A stretch of 32,130 nucleotides of DNA. It comes from a virus. Positions 7,772-16,911 of this stretch are shown one piece after another. The stretch lies in the IMG/VR virus record IMGVR_UViG_3300043773_000793, positions 1-32,130 of that record. One strand, written 5' to 3'. Below the pieces are notes generated by a model. The model did not search any database and was not told the origin of the DNA. It saw only the letters and a program-made list of their open reading frames with translations. Each line of letters begins with the position of its first letter. The first letter of the stretch is position 1. The position numbers and the translations under genes were made by a program.

Positions 7772-9720
7772 TAAGTCAATTGTGTTATTTTATTCAATTG
7801 TTCTTCAGATGTTATAATTTTTGGTGTTCCTATTTGTGCTTTTGCCTGCTCATATGTCAATCCAAATCTATCCATAACCATTTGTATAGCTGCCTCTAAA
7901 TCGTAAACACCACTACTTACCGCTTTAACGATTTCAATTATACCAGTTAAACCTCCAACTGTATATTTTAAATCTGCTGGAGATGGTGCATTGCCAGTAG
8001 ATACTTGTGCATCTGAAATATTAAATATCTTGTTTACAATTGAATCTTTAACCTCAATATTCTTTAATTTCTCTGTTGCATATTGTTCCAAAATAGCATA
8101 CTTCTGCGCCTTGGTTTGATTTATAAAATCCTTATTTTCGGCAATGGCACGATCAACAAAATCAAAAATATAAGTGCTTATTATAGCATCTAATTTTGAC
8201 ATCAATCGACTGCTAACTAATAAAGCTTTTTCTTCATCACTCTTGCCTGATGCAGGATCAAGTTCAAATGCATTGCGTAATTTATTTTGCATTGCAACGT
8301 CATTTGGAAAACGTTTTTTTATAAACTCAAGCTCCATCTCACTTAATACCGCATCATTTAATGTGCTATCCTTGGCTGCTTTTATCTCTTCTACGATGGT
8401 TTGAGAACCTAACACATCAAATGTATTAGGAACGATGCAAATCGGACACATACGTTTTAAATCACTATCATCGTACAAATTACCATATCTCCATTTTGCA
8501 ACTAAAAAAGACATACGTTCCATCATCAATGCCAAGTTTGTTGCAACGGCATAAAAAGTGTTGTTTGTTTCATCTCTATCGTATGCCTTTGCAACACCAC
8601 TTTGAGCAGCAGGTGCGCTTTCTAAAAATTGCATGTTTACCGCAGCCAAAGCACGATAACGCATCTCATTGATACGCTTATCTTGCAACTCGGCTATCTC
8701 TGGCTGCTTTTGAATGTAACCCATCGGTGGTGTAGGTGCTGGCACTTCTCCCATGGATGTCTTCGCAGGTCTAACTCTCAATGTTTCGTAAGGAGATAAT
8801 GGTATTTGACCATTACTACATCTGCTATTTGTACATGGCACACGTTCGTTTTCGCGCATTAACCATCCATTACCATTGCAAGTTGGACATTGCTCATCCT
8901 GATAAATCCAAACAGTTGAATGTATGTGCTGCGTTATCTCTGCACGTAAGTCGCTAAACTCGATAGTTGCTACATTTAGCCATGGTAACATCGCACGAAA
9001 TACAGATTGATATTCTCGGCCAAGCTCCTCTTCTTCCTCAACAATTCCACCAATAGTAAAGCCAGGGAATATTCCAAGGTTATGAATTGATTGCTCAATT
9101 AACACATACTTGTTTGTCCTATAATCACGTTTGTATTTATTCCAACTATACTTATCAACTGAATAGTAAATATTGCGATCATCATCATCCTTGTACACAA
9201 TTGAATTGCCTTCATACGAATAAATAATGCGGTCACTATTTATGATGTATGGTGTAGGTTTAGTATACTCTGTGTCTGATACTTCTTCTTCATTCCATAA
9301 GATAATAACGGCATTAACATCTATTACGGCTTGTTTTAAACCAACTTGAAAAGTCCAGTTAAATAGAGATTTTGATGCAGTAAAATTATAGTTAAGATAT
9401 ACATCTAACTTTTCATCCTTGCTTATTTTAGTAAATTCAGATTGGTCTGGGAATTTCAACATAAAACCATCTGCACGTTGTATTTTATTTAAAGAATTTA
9501 ACACTCGGTCAAACACTTCGCTGAATACTGGCTGATAAGTTTTCTTACGATATTCCTTTGCAATGTTATGTTCATTAGGTCTATTTTCATCAATTAATTT
9601 ATGCGGATATTCATCATCTGAATAAATCAAAAATTGTTCATATTCTTCACTCTCAATATGTGGATGTCTAATGATTTCCGTAACAATTCCGGCATCAATA
9701 ATAGGGAATTTTTTATCCAT
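7771..9720 (-). CDS. Portal protein with an inserted DnaJ-like zinc finger
   Basis: This 649-aa protein immediately precedes the minor head protein. It has a helical stem and clip region and a C-terminal region rich in long helices (residues 440-620) with a final FGLTYEQAKAQIGTP segment. Portal identity rests on size, order before the gp7-like gene, and the pattern AAVNMQFLESAPAAQSGVAKAYDRDETN, which resembles phage portals. Between residues 278 and 304 is CPTCNGNGW followed by VPCTNSRCSNGQ, a CxxCxGxG(x11)CxxxxCxxG zinc-binding module like half of a DnaJ finger. A glycosyltransferase gene precedes it, coupled by one shared base. Confidence 0.75.
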   Translation of the reverse strand: MDKKFPIIDAGIVTEIIRHPHIESEEYEQFLIYSDDEYPHKLIDENRPNEHNIAKEYRKKTYQPVFSEVFDRVLNSLNKIQRADGFMLKFPDQSEFTKISKDEKLDVYLNYNFTASKSLFNWTFQVGLKQAVIDVNAVIILWNEEEVSDTEYTKPTPYIINSDRIIYSYEGNSIVYKDDDDRNIYYSVDKYSWNKYKRDYRTNKYVLIEQSIHNLGIFPGFTIGGIVEEEEELGREYQSVFRAMLPWLNVATIEFSDLRAEITQHIHSTVWIYQDEQCPTCNGNGWLMRENERVPCTNSRCSNGQIPLSPYETLRVRPAKTSMGEVPAPTPPMGYIQKQPEIAELQDKRINEMRYRALAAVNMQFLESAPAAQSGVAKAYDRDETNNTFYAVATNLALMMERMSFLVAKWRYGNLYDDSDLKRMCPICIVPNTFDVLGSQTIVEEIKAAKDSTLNDAVLSEMELEFIKKRFPNDVAMQNKLRNAFELDPASGKSDEEKALLVSSRLMSKLDAIISTYIFDFVDRAIAENKDFINQTKAQKYAILEQYATEKLKNIEVKDSIVNKIFNISDAQVSTGNAPSPADLKYTVGGLTGIIEIVKAVSSGVYDLEAAIQMVMDRFGLTYEQAKAQIGTPKIITSEEQLNKITQLT

Positions 9721-10571
9721 TATAAATGTGTTCTATTTGCAAGCCATTTTCTTTTTGGTTGCGCTTTAAATGTTTGTCGCAAATTTAAAATCTTTGCATA
9801 AATCGTAACTAATACATCGTAGGCTTCGCGTTGTACAGTTGGAATTGCATTGCCTCCAATACTTAAACCGCAATATCCTTCCTCCTTCATATCCTTAATT
9901 CTCTTTTGCAGTTTACTATCCTGATTAAACCAATAAATGGGATTGTAATTATCTATGTGCGGTTTGGTGTTCGTTTGAGCCATTGAAATAAACAATGGTA
10001 ATTCATCGGCAACGCAACCAGCAAAATTAGTTGGTTTAACTTTTAAATTCTCAAAGTTTTCTGCCCATTTTACCATTGCAGGGTGGCCTTTTTTCCACCA
10101 TATAAACTCGGAATGTATTTCATACACATCTTTATTTTCAAGTTCATAAACTTTAACAACCTCATTCATATCCGCCCAAATAGATACAGTTTTATTAAGT
10201 CCTTTATTTTTAATTGTAAAGTCAATGTCTTTTAATTTTTCAATCTCTGCATTGATAGTGCCATTATTTAACGCAAGCACATCTGCATCTAAAAACAATG
10301 TGTAGTCATATGGTGTCAACTCATCCATATGTGCCTTTGCTTTGATGAAACACTCAATATTATCATTTAATGTTATGTGTTTATCATCAATCAAAACAAA
10401 GTCGGTAAACAAACTCAAATATTGTTCATCAAGTCGCGTAATTGTGTCCTTTTGATGCGCTAAACATATTGGCAATGTAACATTATTAGCACGTAATGAA
10501 GCTGCCAATGAACCTGCTAATTGTCCATAACCCTTCGCACCTACTGCTATTATTAGTATTCCAGTTTTCAT
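9720..10571 (-). CDS. GT-A-type glycosyltransferase in the virion operon
   Basis: This 283-aa protein begins MKTGILIIAVGAKGYG and carries TLFLDADVLAL, where D95-A96-D97 fits the metal-binding DxD of GT-A enzymes. Downstream are SEFIWWKKGHPAMVKWA and a DELPLFISMAQ segment, resembling GT8 or hexosyl-transferase-like phage proteins. It would transfer a sugar from a nucleotide-sugar donor. Its location between tail-tip and portal genes, with one-base overlaps on both sides, suggests use on a virion protein or late in infection. Donor and acceptor cannot be read from the sequence. Confidence 0.65.
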   Translation of the reverse strand: MKTGILIIAVGAKGYGQLAGSLAASLRANNVTLPICLAHQKDTITRLDEQYLSLFTDFVLIDDKHITLNDNIECFIKAKAHMDELTPYDYTLFLDADVLALNNGTINAEIEKLKDIDFTIKNKGLNKTVSIWADMNEVVKVYELENKDVYEIHSEFIWWKKGHPAMVKWAENFENLKVKPTNFAGCVADELPLFISMAQTNTKPHIDNYNPIYWFNQDSKLQKRIKDMKEEGYCGLSIGGNAIPTVQREAYDVLVTIYAKILNLRQTFKAQPKRKWLANRTHL

Positions 10572-11473
10572 TATAAACAGTTTGAATTGAAATTGTTAAA
10601 TGGCGTTTCAAAGATACTAAAATCCGCTGACCAAACAGATACGTTCTGCATAATTTCTGGGAAATTATTGTTATATTCATCTTCAAATCTTACCTGAATA
10701 CCATTTGTTAAGTTCTCCGGTGTCAAAGTTATTTGATCATGATTAAGAGCAACAACAATATTTTGATGAGCTTCCTCTGTTACATTGTCAACAAATGCCT
10801 TGTATTTTTTTGCTAACCTTGCAGATAACAATTTACGGCTTCCATCACTACGGACATAAACATTTTTTGTGCTGCTTATTATTGGTTCTTTTAGATACAA
10901 TGGTAAGCGAATATAGTTTGTTGTTGGTATAAGTAATGGTGGTGCAGGTGGTGGATTAATAACAACAACTGCGGTTCTATAAAGAAAACCAAATGCGTTT
11001 TCATTATTAAAATATTGTAGTTTAGTTGTCAAACATTTATCGTTAATTTTTTTAAAGCATTGATTCGATATAAAAGTAGGTGTTCTTACATCTGGAACAT
11101 CAACATCTAATTGTAAAGTAAAACAATCTCCATCAAAAGTATTATCAAGCAAATTAGATAACACAAACGAAAAATAAATATTGTAAATCGGCACTCCACT
11201 TTGTGTTCCATTACTTACAATGCTTATTATTACATCATTTAAATTTACACTTGTTCCATCTGCCATAACTTTAAAAACTGTTATGCTACTTATAGCACCA
11301 CTCGATACTATTTGCGTTTGAAAAGCCAGGTCTCCCAACTCATAAATAGGATAGCAAAAATCCTTTTGAATTCCGCAATTTGTATCGGTAATATATTCAC
11401 TACGGCCAACATCTGTGCCAAGGTCATAAAATGTTACAAAACTATTTGGTATGTTTAATATTGATACTGGCAT
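10571..11473 (-). CDS. Tail-associated (distal tail/baseplate-like) protein
   Basis: This 300-aa beta-rich protein sits next to the large tail-tip protein. Around residue 140-165 it has CLTTKLQYFNNENAFGFLY, a segment I associate with a tail-protein family of Bacteroidota phages. It is followed by a proline-rich linker (INPPPAPPLLIP) and a basic C-terminal domain with YVRSDGSRKLLSARLAKKY and ALNHDQITLTPENL. It is coupled to both neighbours. A structural role in the tail tip is inferred from synteny. Confidence 0.5.
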   Translation of the reverse strand: MPVSILNIPNSFVTFYDLGTDVGRSEYITDTNCGIQKDFCYPIYELGDLAFQTQIVSSGAISSITVFKVMADGTSVNLNDVIISIVSNGTQSGVPIYNIYFSFVLSNLLDNTFDGDCFTLQLDVDVPDVRTPTFISNQCFKKINDKCLTTKLQYFNNENAFGFLYRTAVVVINPPPAPPLLIPTTNYIRLPLYLKEPIISSTKNVYVRSDGSRKLLSARLAKKYKAFVDNVTEEAHQNIVVALNHDQITLTPENLTNGIQVRFEDEYNNNFPEIMQNVSVWSADFSIFETPFNNFNSNCL

Positions 11474-11474
11474 T

Positions 11475-13682
11475 TTATCTTCTAATTAAAAGTTTAAATG
11501 TTGCAAGTCCGGTGTTTGGTTCATGGCTTAATGTTACAATGTTTCCAAGGTATAAATCATTCCCACAACGAAACCTAATTGCACCATACACGTTTGTTTT
11601 TATCGCTTCAAATTGCACCATTGATAAAGGTGCTTCAAATGTTGCATAAATTGTTTTCCAAATCGGTGTTATGTAATAGTCATTGTCGAAGTTGCTCACA
11701 TCTATAGTTTCCTTTTCAGATAATGTGCTGCCCTCAATCGGACAGTAATAAAGCATTTGACCTTGCGCAATGTAGTTACCAGTGCCGCTTGTGAATATAA
11801 AGTTTTCATTAGCAACAGTTGGTTGTGCTGCGGCAATGGATTTAAACCAACGCATCAATGAACGCGCAGGAGTTAACGCATAATTCATTCGTGTGTTAGG
11901 TGAATAAACGTTATCAGGGTTAGCATCGATGCCTCTGTAAGCATATAAGTTGCCCTCAATAACATTAGCGTTAACAATAAACAAATCATCATCATAACGC
12001 CAGTCACTTGTGCCCGTTTCGGCTTGGTTTTTTCTGCGTGTTATTTCAATCGTATATCCTGCACTTATGATGTCAGACATTAGGTCTAACTCGGTTGGGT
12101 TTGAGTCGATGTTTCTGCGATATTGTCGCTCGGTATTCATCTCATCAAGTCCGTTATACTCCTCGGCTTCCCACTTATTATAACCAACATTAATCGTACC
12201 GTAAATCAAATCTTTCGCATTTGTAAATGTAGCTTTGTTAACCAACCCGACATCGACAACTATTGTTGAGTTATAAAACTCTTCAATACGTGCAATCTTT
12301 AATTCGGTTTCGTTATTGTCAAATCCCCAACCGATGTTAAATATCTTTCTGCATTGCTCAAATAAATACTCGTATGATGTAAATAATTTTGGAACACTTG
12401 GCTCGGTTACTTGGCGAATAAATGAGCCCTTAGTTATTTGATAAAAATCTAAACATTGATTCAATTCCTCTTCCATTACTACCGATGGGCAATCCTCATC
12501 CATGTATGCAGTTGGGAGAAACTTTAACAACTCGGGCAAATAAACTGATGTGGCAACAGATGCAGAATTACTACTATTCGCTTCCATATTGAAATAGTTA
12601 ACACCACCACCATCATAATCAACGCTTACATCAAATGTATCAAGACCTGAAGTTGTTGTTTTTATAATATCAATGTTAAAATAATAACTTATTTGCTGCA
12701 AAACAAACGATGGGTTTGTAACTGTCCCTGAAAATGTTACATCAAAAGATACAACTAATGGTGTATTTGCAGCTATTGAGCCTGTTGCAATGTATGTGCT
12801 TCCTAAGATTGTAAAAAGTTCAAAGTTTGATGCTTTTTCTGCAAAAAGATAAAGGTCAAAGTCTGCATCGTAACTGCAAGTTATTGTCATTGTACCTTTG
12901 CATCGCCATGTAACATCTATTGTATTGATAATATTTTCAGATGTTGTTGCTTCGTAAAATGATAAATTTTGATAACCCAAATATTGAATGGGTAACATTG
13001 GCCAAACTATTATATTAGATTGTGCATTATCTATATAAACAAGTGATGGAGATACATTTGAAATATTGCTTTCTCCAAACTCCATAATCGGATTATTAGG
13101 CAAATAAACTGGAAAGTAGTAGTATCTATTAGCAGGAGATATACCAATATTGTCATCATGGTGTCCACTCCAATTTGCACCATCCTTATTGTTTGCAGTA
13201 TTCTGCAAAAAGATATCTTGACCCTCAATGTTTAATACCCTCAACAATGGTGGTGTTATTGCTTGCCCGTCAAAGTTAGTTGTTGATTCAATGTCAACAT
13301 CTTGACCCATGCGTGATAAAAATATATCTGTGCATTTTGTTGCGCTTACATCGCACTTAATAAAACAATAATCTAAACATTGCCTTTCAAATGTATTGAA
13401 GTCAAATTTGCCTTGAAAATAAGTAGTATACCCATCGCCATCTGCACACTCATACTCAATTAACAACTCCATTGTTCCGTTAGCACCATTGGTTTGATAC
13501 TCTGCATACAACAAATCGTAAGCATCATCCACCCATTCAAATGAGTTTGTAGTTACGTTAGTAAATATGCCGTGATGCATCATATTGCGTGTAAAATTAC
13601 ACGCAATGCCATCCCAACCTATTGGCTCATCAACTATTACCGACATATTGGTTATGTCTATTAATCTAAATTGCCAAATCAT
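11475..13682 (-). CDS. Tail tip / baseplate protein downstream of the tape measure
   Basis: This 735-aa protein starts MIWQFRLIDITNMSVIVDEPIGWDGI. The DEPIGWDxI opening is the hallmark, as I know it, of large tail proteins following the tape measure in Bacteroidota phages. The rest is beta-rich, with CxxDYCFIKCDVSATKC (about 118-134) and a C-terminal domain with an RRNIDSNPTELDLMSD region. It overlaps the tape-measure stop by 4 nt. It probably combines distal-tail and tail-associated functions, forming the hub below the tube. No peptidase or lysozyme motif is seen. Confidence 0.65.
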   Translation of the reverse strand: MIWQFRLIDITNMSVIVDEPIGWDGIACNFTRNMMHHGIFTNVTTNSFEWVDDAYDLLYAEYQTNGANGTMELLIEYECADGDGYTTYFQGKFDFNTFERQCLDYCFIKCDVSATKCTDIFLSRMGQDVDIESTTNFDGQAITPPLLRVLNIEGQDIFLQNTANNKDGANWSGHHDDNIGISPANRYYYFPVYLPNNPIMEFGESNISNVSPSLVYIDNAQSNIIVWPMLPIQYLGYQNLSFYEATTSENIINTIDVTWRCKGTMTITCSYDADFDLYLFAEKASNFELFTILGSTYIATGSIAANTPLVVSFDVTFSGTVTNPSFVLQQISYYFNIDIIKTTTSGLDTFDVSVDYDGGGVNYFNMEANSSNSASVATSVYLPELLKFLPTAYMDEDCPSVVMEEELNQCLDFYQITKGSFIRQVTEPSVPKLFTSYEYLFEQCRKIFNIGWGFDNNETELKIARIEEFYNSTIVVDVGLVNKATFTNAKDLIYGTINVGYNKWEAEEYNGLDEMNTERQYRRNIDSNPTELDLMSDIISAGYTIEITRRKNQAETGTSDWRYDDDLFIVNANVIEGNLYAYRGIDANPDNVYSPNTRMNYALTPARSLMRWFKSIAAAQPTVANENFIFTSGTGNYIAQGQMLYYCPIEGSTLSEKETIDVSNFDNDYYITPIWKTIYATFEAPLSMVQFEAIKTNVYGAIRFRCGNDLYLGNIVTLSHEPNTGLATFKLLIRR

Positions 13683-16051
13683 ACTTTTATGCGAAGTTTA
13701 GCGTTTCTAAATTCAGTTTTGCTGCTCATCTTCTCAACATACTTATTAAAGCCATTCTCATCAATGTTTATATTCACGTTGGACTTATTGCGCTCTAACA
13801 CTTTGCCAAGTTTTTCAATGTCCATTGATGGTTTATTTTGCCCTTGAGATTGATGGTATTGTGATGCAAGATTAAATGTACCATCAGCCAATGCAGTCAA
13901 TATATTATTGGCAAATGTAGGTTCAACCTCTCTGTTATGTATTGCTGATAATGCCGGAAAGTAATCACTATTTACTGATGCAGGGACAACACGTTCTCCG
14001 TGTGATAAATATGCAAGATTATTATCGCTTCTACCTGTACCTGCACCAACTAAAAATTCAGTTCCATCCGCAAATTTTGGCGGTTTTGTATTAGAAATAA
14101 TTGCCACTTGTGCTGCCGTTGCTACACCTGCTGCAATAGCTGCTGGTATGGCTGCTGGTAATCCTAAAGTCCAAGCTCTACTAACTGCAAGCGCACCATT
14201 AATTATTGCTTGTGCTAAATCGGCTGATTTTTGTTGCTCCCATGCTTGTCTCTTTAACTTTGCTGCTTCTTGACTATAACGTTTTTCAATCTGCAATCGT
14301 TGTGCTTCAGTTAAATTCTTGTTATCCAGTTCACGTTCACGGCCTTCATCAAGTCTTGACATTTGTGCATCAAATTCTGCTTGTCTATTTTGCTCATTTA
14401 GTGTAAATATAGTGTCTGTAATTACACGTGCTTGATCAATTACAAATGCTGCTTTTTGCCTTTCTAATTCAATTGATTTTTTAGTTGCATCAACTTCTGC
14501 CTGATAACGCTTTGCTATCTCCGCATAAATTTGAGCCGATGTTGTAAGCCTACCTTCTTGTGCAATTTTTTCATATTCAGCATCAACTTCTGCTTGTGTT
14601 TTTTTAAACTGAATTTGTATGTCGGTTTGTGCGTAATAATTTTGCTTTATTTGTTGATTTGCTGCCATATCAATTTGCGCTTTTTTTATGGCTGCTTGTT
14701 GTTCGGCTTCTAATCGTTTTTCAATTTCAGCATAAATTTGCTCGGAAGTTGTAAATCTTCTATCTTGTGAAAGTTCAGCATACATCGCATCAATCTCATC
14801 AACGTTTTTTAAATATTCGGTTTGAATTGCTTCTTGCCTAATCATATTTTGTTGCAGTTGTTGCGTTAAATCTGCTAAAAGTTTAGCACGTGCTTCTGCA
14901 TCTGCCTCCGCTTTTTTACGTGCTTCATCTGCTATTTTATCTGCATCTGCTTTAGCTTTTTCTCTAATCTTTTTTTCTTCATCTGCATACTTTTGTCTAA
15001 TATCTGAAAGGTTTTTTTGATGCACTATTTCTTGATCAGCAAATTTAATTTTTGCAGTATCATCATCAATTTCTCTATCTCTTAACTGTCTTCTTATTTC
15101 AGCACGTGCATTGCTATCGTAATAAGTTTGCAATTCAATTTCTTTTTCTAACCCATCTTTTTTGGCTTTAATTATATTTTCAACATGGTCTAAACTTGCT
15201 TGTTCTAAATTCTTATTTCTATCGGCTTGTGTCGCGGTTATTCTTGCACCTTCATCTTCTGCATCTTGCATTGATACAACCATTGCAGCAATAGCAGCTA
15301 TAACTAATGTCAAACCCATAGTAGCTGCTGCCATTGATGTGGTAATAGTCACACCTAACACTCTACTACTTACAGTTGCAAGCTTTTGTGCGCCATCTAA
15401 AAACAATGTCTTTGTCGCATTTTCAGATGTTGCTAATGCTGCTATCTCTTGAACACCTGCTAACAATGCCATTGCTGCTTGTGCCTTTTGCGCTGCCTCG
15501 GCCATTTGTTTGTTTTCAGTTCCGAACAAAGCAGTTGCACCTGCTGCTATTGATGCTGCTGCTGCTACTCCTTTCATTGCACCAACCATAGCATCTATTC
15601 TCTTGGTGTCAGATGATAGAGCTTTAATTTTTTCATTGACATCTCCTAAATGGTCAGTTAATTCAGCAGCACGTTTGGTCATTTGAGCCAACTCTTTTCC
15701 GGTAAAATTACCAGATGCTATTTGTTGCTTCAGTTCTCTTAACTCTGCCTTTAATGTTTTAGCACCAGTCATAGCATTAGTGCTATTGGTGGTAAACTCT
15801 TCCAAATCAGCAGCAGCCTTGCCGATAACGTTTTGCGACATATTTTTGTTTAGGTCACTTACTTCATTAGACAATTTGCCCATTTCAGTAGTTGACTTGT
15901 TCACATTTTGAATGAACTCTTTTTGCTCTTGATTTATCTGATTAAACTTGGCTGCATCTTCCTCACTAATTTTTCCTAATAATTGCAACTGCTTAATCGC
16001 AGGTTCAAGACCAGATGTGTCGGCAACAAATTTTATTATTACATTTTCCAC
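13679..16051 (-). CDS. Tail tape measure protein
   Basis: This 790-aa protein is the longest here and largely helical and coiled-coil, rich in Ala/Gln/Lys/Glu. It has hydrophobic segments near residues 155-175 (GVAAAASIAAGATALFG), 235-262 (TLVIAAIAAMVVSM) and 610-655 (AIPAAIAAGVATAAQVAIIS). A C-terminal FLVGAGTGRSDNNLAYLSHG with ERVVPASVN is typical of tape-measure ends. Two diverged repeats (about residues 420-460 and 485-530) share the pattern (TTS/TTS)-x-QIYAEI-x-KR. The start is GTG at 16051, since the next in-frame alternative would lose the coupling: the GTG shares a base with the TAG of the -1 frame extension (TAGTG). It sets tail length and extends through the tube. Confidence 0.85.
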   Translation of the reverse strand: MENVIIKFVADTSGLEPAIKQLQLLGKISEEDAAKFNQINQEQKEFIQNVNKSTTEMGKLSNEVSDLNKNMSQNVIGKAAADLEEFTTNSTNAMTGAKTLKAELRELKQQIASGNFTGKELAQMTKRAAELTDHLGDVNEKIKALSSDTKRIDAMVGAMKGVAAAASIAAGATALFGTENKQMAEAAQKAQAAMALLAGVQEIAALATSENATKTLFLDGAQKLATVSSRVLGVTITTSMAAATMGLTLVIAAIAAMVVSMQDAEDEGARITATQADRNKNLEQASLDHVENIIKAKKDGLEKEIELQTYYDSNARAEIRRQLRDREIDDDTAKIKFADQEIVHQKNLSDIRQKYADEEKKIREKAKADADKIADEARKKAEADAEARAKLLADLTQQLQQNMIRQEAIQTEYLKNVDEIDAMYAELSQDRRFTTSEQIYAEIEKRLEAEQQAAIKKAQIDMAANQQIKQNYYAQTDIQIQFKKTQAEVDAEYEKIAQEGRLTTSAQIYAEIAKRYQAEVDATKKSIELERQKAAFVIDQARVITDTIFTLNEQNRQAEFDAQMSRLDEGRERELDNKNLTEAQRLQIEKRYSQEAAKLKRQAWEQQKSADLAQAIINGALAVSRAWTLGLPAAIPAAIAAGVATAAQVAIISNTKPPKFADGTEFLVGAGTGRSDNNLAYLSHGERVVPASVNSDYFPALSAIHNREVEPTFANNILTALADGTFNLASQYHQSQGQNKPSMDIEKLGKVLERNKSNVNINIDENGFNKYVEKMSSKTEFRNAKLRIKV

Positions 16052-16763
16052 TAACGCTTGGTTTGTTGTGGTTTAGGTGGTGTCTTCTTCGCTTCATTAG
16101 CAAAGAAAAAGAAATCGTACAAAGATAATAAATTTATTGGATAATTCGCTGGTAAATATTTTAGCACGGTTATTTTCAATCGTTCTCGGCTTGCAATTCC
16201 ATCTCTAATGTTTGCAATAAAAGAATATCCTGTTGTATCTTCTCTATTTTTTCCACCACGTTCAAATACATCAGAGAAGTGTGTTCTGATTGTTGCAAAA
16301 ACGGAATTAATTTCTTTATTGGCATTGACAAAAAAAAACTATCTCCGGCATTCTCCTTCCAGTTCTTAATCTTTTTTTCGTTGGCCTTAAAGTCATAACG
16401 TGTTAATGGTTCATTCTTATCAACAAATGCAACTGAAGCAACTTTGTAAATTATTTCTTTACTAACGATATAGTTGCAACGTTCTTCAAATCGTGATTGC
16501 AACTTTATAATTTCGTTGAGGTTGATTTTCTTGGGATCGGATAACAGTTGATTCATTTTTGCATTATAAGCCTTAATGTAATCATTGGTTACACCATTCT
16601 GCATTTCTTGATAAAATGTCAGAGCTTCAAGTCCACGTTCGTAAGGAAGATTGTTTTTATCTACAAACTCAAAGTAGTCAACATCGCCACATTTAAAAGC
16701 AAATTCCAACGCATAATCCGTTTTATAAGTTGGTTTAGATTTCTTGAATATCTTTGATAACAT
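16051..16763 (-). CDS. Predicted -1 frameshift product (GT-type tail assembly chaperone)
   Basis: Translation to residue 144 followed by a -1 slip at the T TTT TTT site (16332-16338) continues for 93 codons to TAG 16051-16053, giving 237 aa. The extension starts FVNANKEINSVFATIRTHF, has TTGYSFIANIRDG and LKITVLKYLPANYPINLL, and ends PPKPQQTKR. The -1 frame is blocked by TAG (16341-16339) directly before the slip site and open after it, and its stop overlaps the tape-measure GTG by one base. This mirrors lambda gpG/gpGT, whose fusion links tube protein and tape measure during assembly. Alternative: a separate TTG-started ORF at 16179 (TTGA overlap with the 195-aa stop). Frameshift is favoured, not proven. 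Confidence 0.7.
16176..16763 (-). CDS. Tail assembly chaperone, short (G-type) form
   Basis: This 195-aa zero-frame product lies directly upstream of the tape measure, where tail chaperones normally sit. It is charged and mainly helical: YALEFAFKCGDVDYFEF near the N-terminus, ALTFYQEMQNGVTNDYIKAYN centrally, and a C-terminal IEKIQQDILLLQTLEMELQ coiled segment that is replaced in the frameshift form. The slippery run encodes Ser-Phe-Phe-Leu (S142 to L145). In known systems the short form is made in excess and coats the tape measure before tube polymerisation. Sequence similarity to known chaperones is not evident by eye; the call rests on position and frameshift architecture. Confidence 0.65.
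   Translation of the reverse strand: MLSKIFKKSKPTYKTDYALEFAFKCGDVDYFEFVDKNNLPYERGLEALTFYQEMQNGVTNDYIKAYNAKMNQLLSDPKKINLNEIIKLQSRFEERCNYIVSKEIIYKVASVAFVDKNEPLTRYDFKANEKKIKNWKENAGDSFFLSMPIKKLIPFLQQSEHTSLMYLNVVEKIEKIQQDILLLQTLEMELQAEND
16332..16338 (-). promoter_or_regulatory. Slippery heptamer T TTT TTT for -1 ribosomal frameshifting
   Basis: Zero-frame codons read AGT TTT TTT TTG, so the heptamer fits X XXY YYZ with full re-pairing after a -1 slip. It lies in a run of nine T (16330-16338). The new frame opens exactly here, since a TAG at 16341-16339 closes it upstream. A 6-bp hairpin (ATCAGA 16290-16285 with TCTGAT 16275-16270) lies about 42 nt downstream, farther than usual stimulators, so its role is doubtful. 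Confidence 0.65.
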
Positions 16764-16911
16764 TGTTTATAGTTATTTTTTTCGTTCGTGTATAAAATAC
16801 TAATTGGTCACTTTCCTTAACATAGTAACGCTTTTTCTCTGCACCTCCACAACCACAACTTTCACGTTTAAAAACCCAACCTGCTGCCGTTATTCGTTCG
16901 TGTGTTCCCAT
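16735..16911 (-). CDS. Small CGCGG-motif protein (58 aa)
   Basis: The frame starts at ATG 16911 (MGTHERITAAGWVFKRESCG) and continues CGGAEKKRYYV, ending DIQEI before TAA. It overlaps the upstream membrane-protein gene by 22 nt and the chaperone gene by 29 nt, filling what would otherwise be a 127-nt gap. The C-G-C-G-G cluster preceded by a W-x-F-K-R segment resembles small proteins I recall from tail regions of Bacteroidota phages. Its Cys pair could bind metal. Function unknown; being real is supported by full occupation of the gap and sensible composition. Confidence 0.6.
   Translation of the reverse strand: MGTHERITAAGWVFKRESCGCGGAEKKRYYVKESDQLVFYTRTKKITINNVIKDIQEI

Noticed and set aside
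14206-15591. Several plus-strand ORFs over the tape measure
   Set aside because: They are low-complexity Leu/Val-rich mirror frames of the Ala/Gln/Lys-rich tape-measure gene.
16120-16127. TATCTTTG (minus) as a tape-measure promoter
   Set aside because: A -7 box is present, but no TTTG-like -33 box lies at 17-21 nt, and the site is inside the frameshift extension.
16330-16338. Nine-T run as a sequencing indel that splits one gene
   Set aside because: Possible, but the TAG just upstream in the -1 frame and the TAGTG coupling downstream fit a programmed frameshift; flagged for read-level checking.
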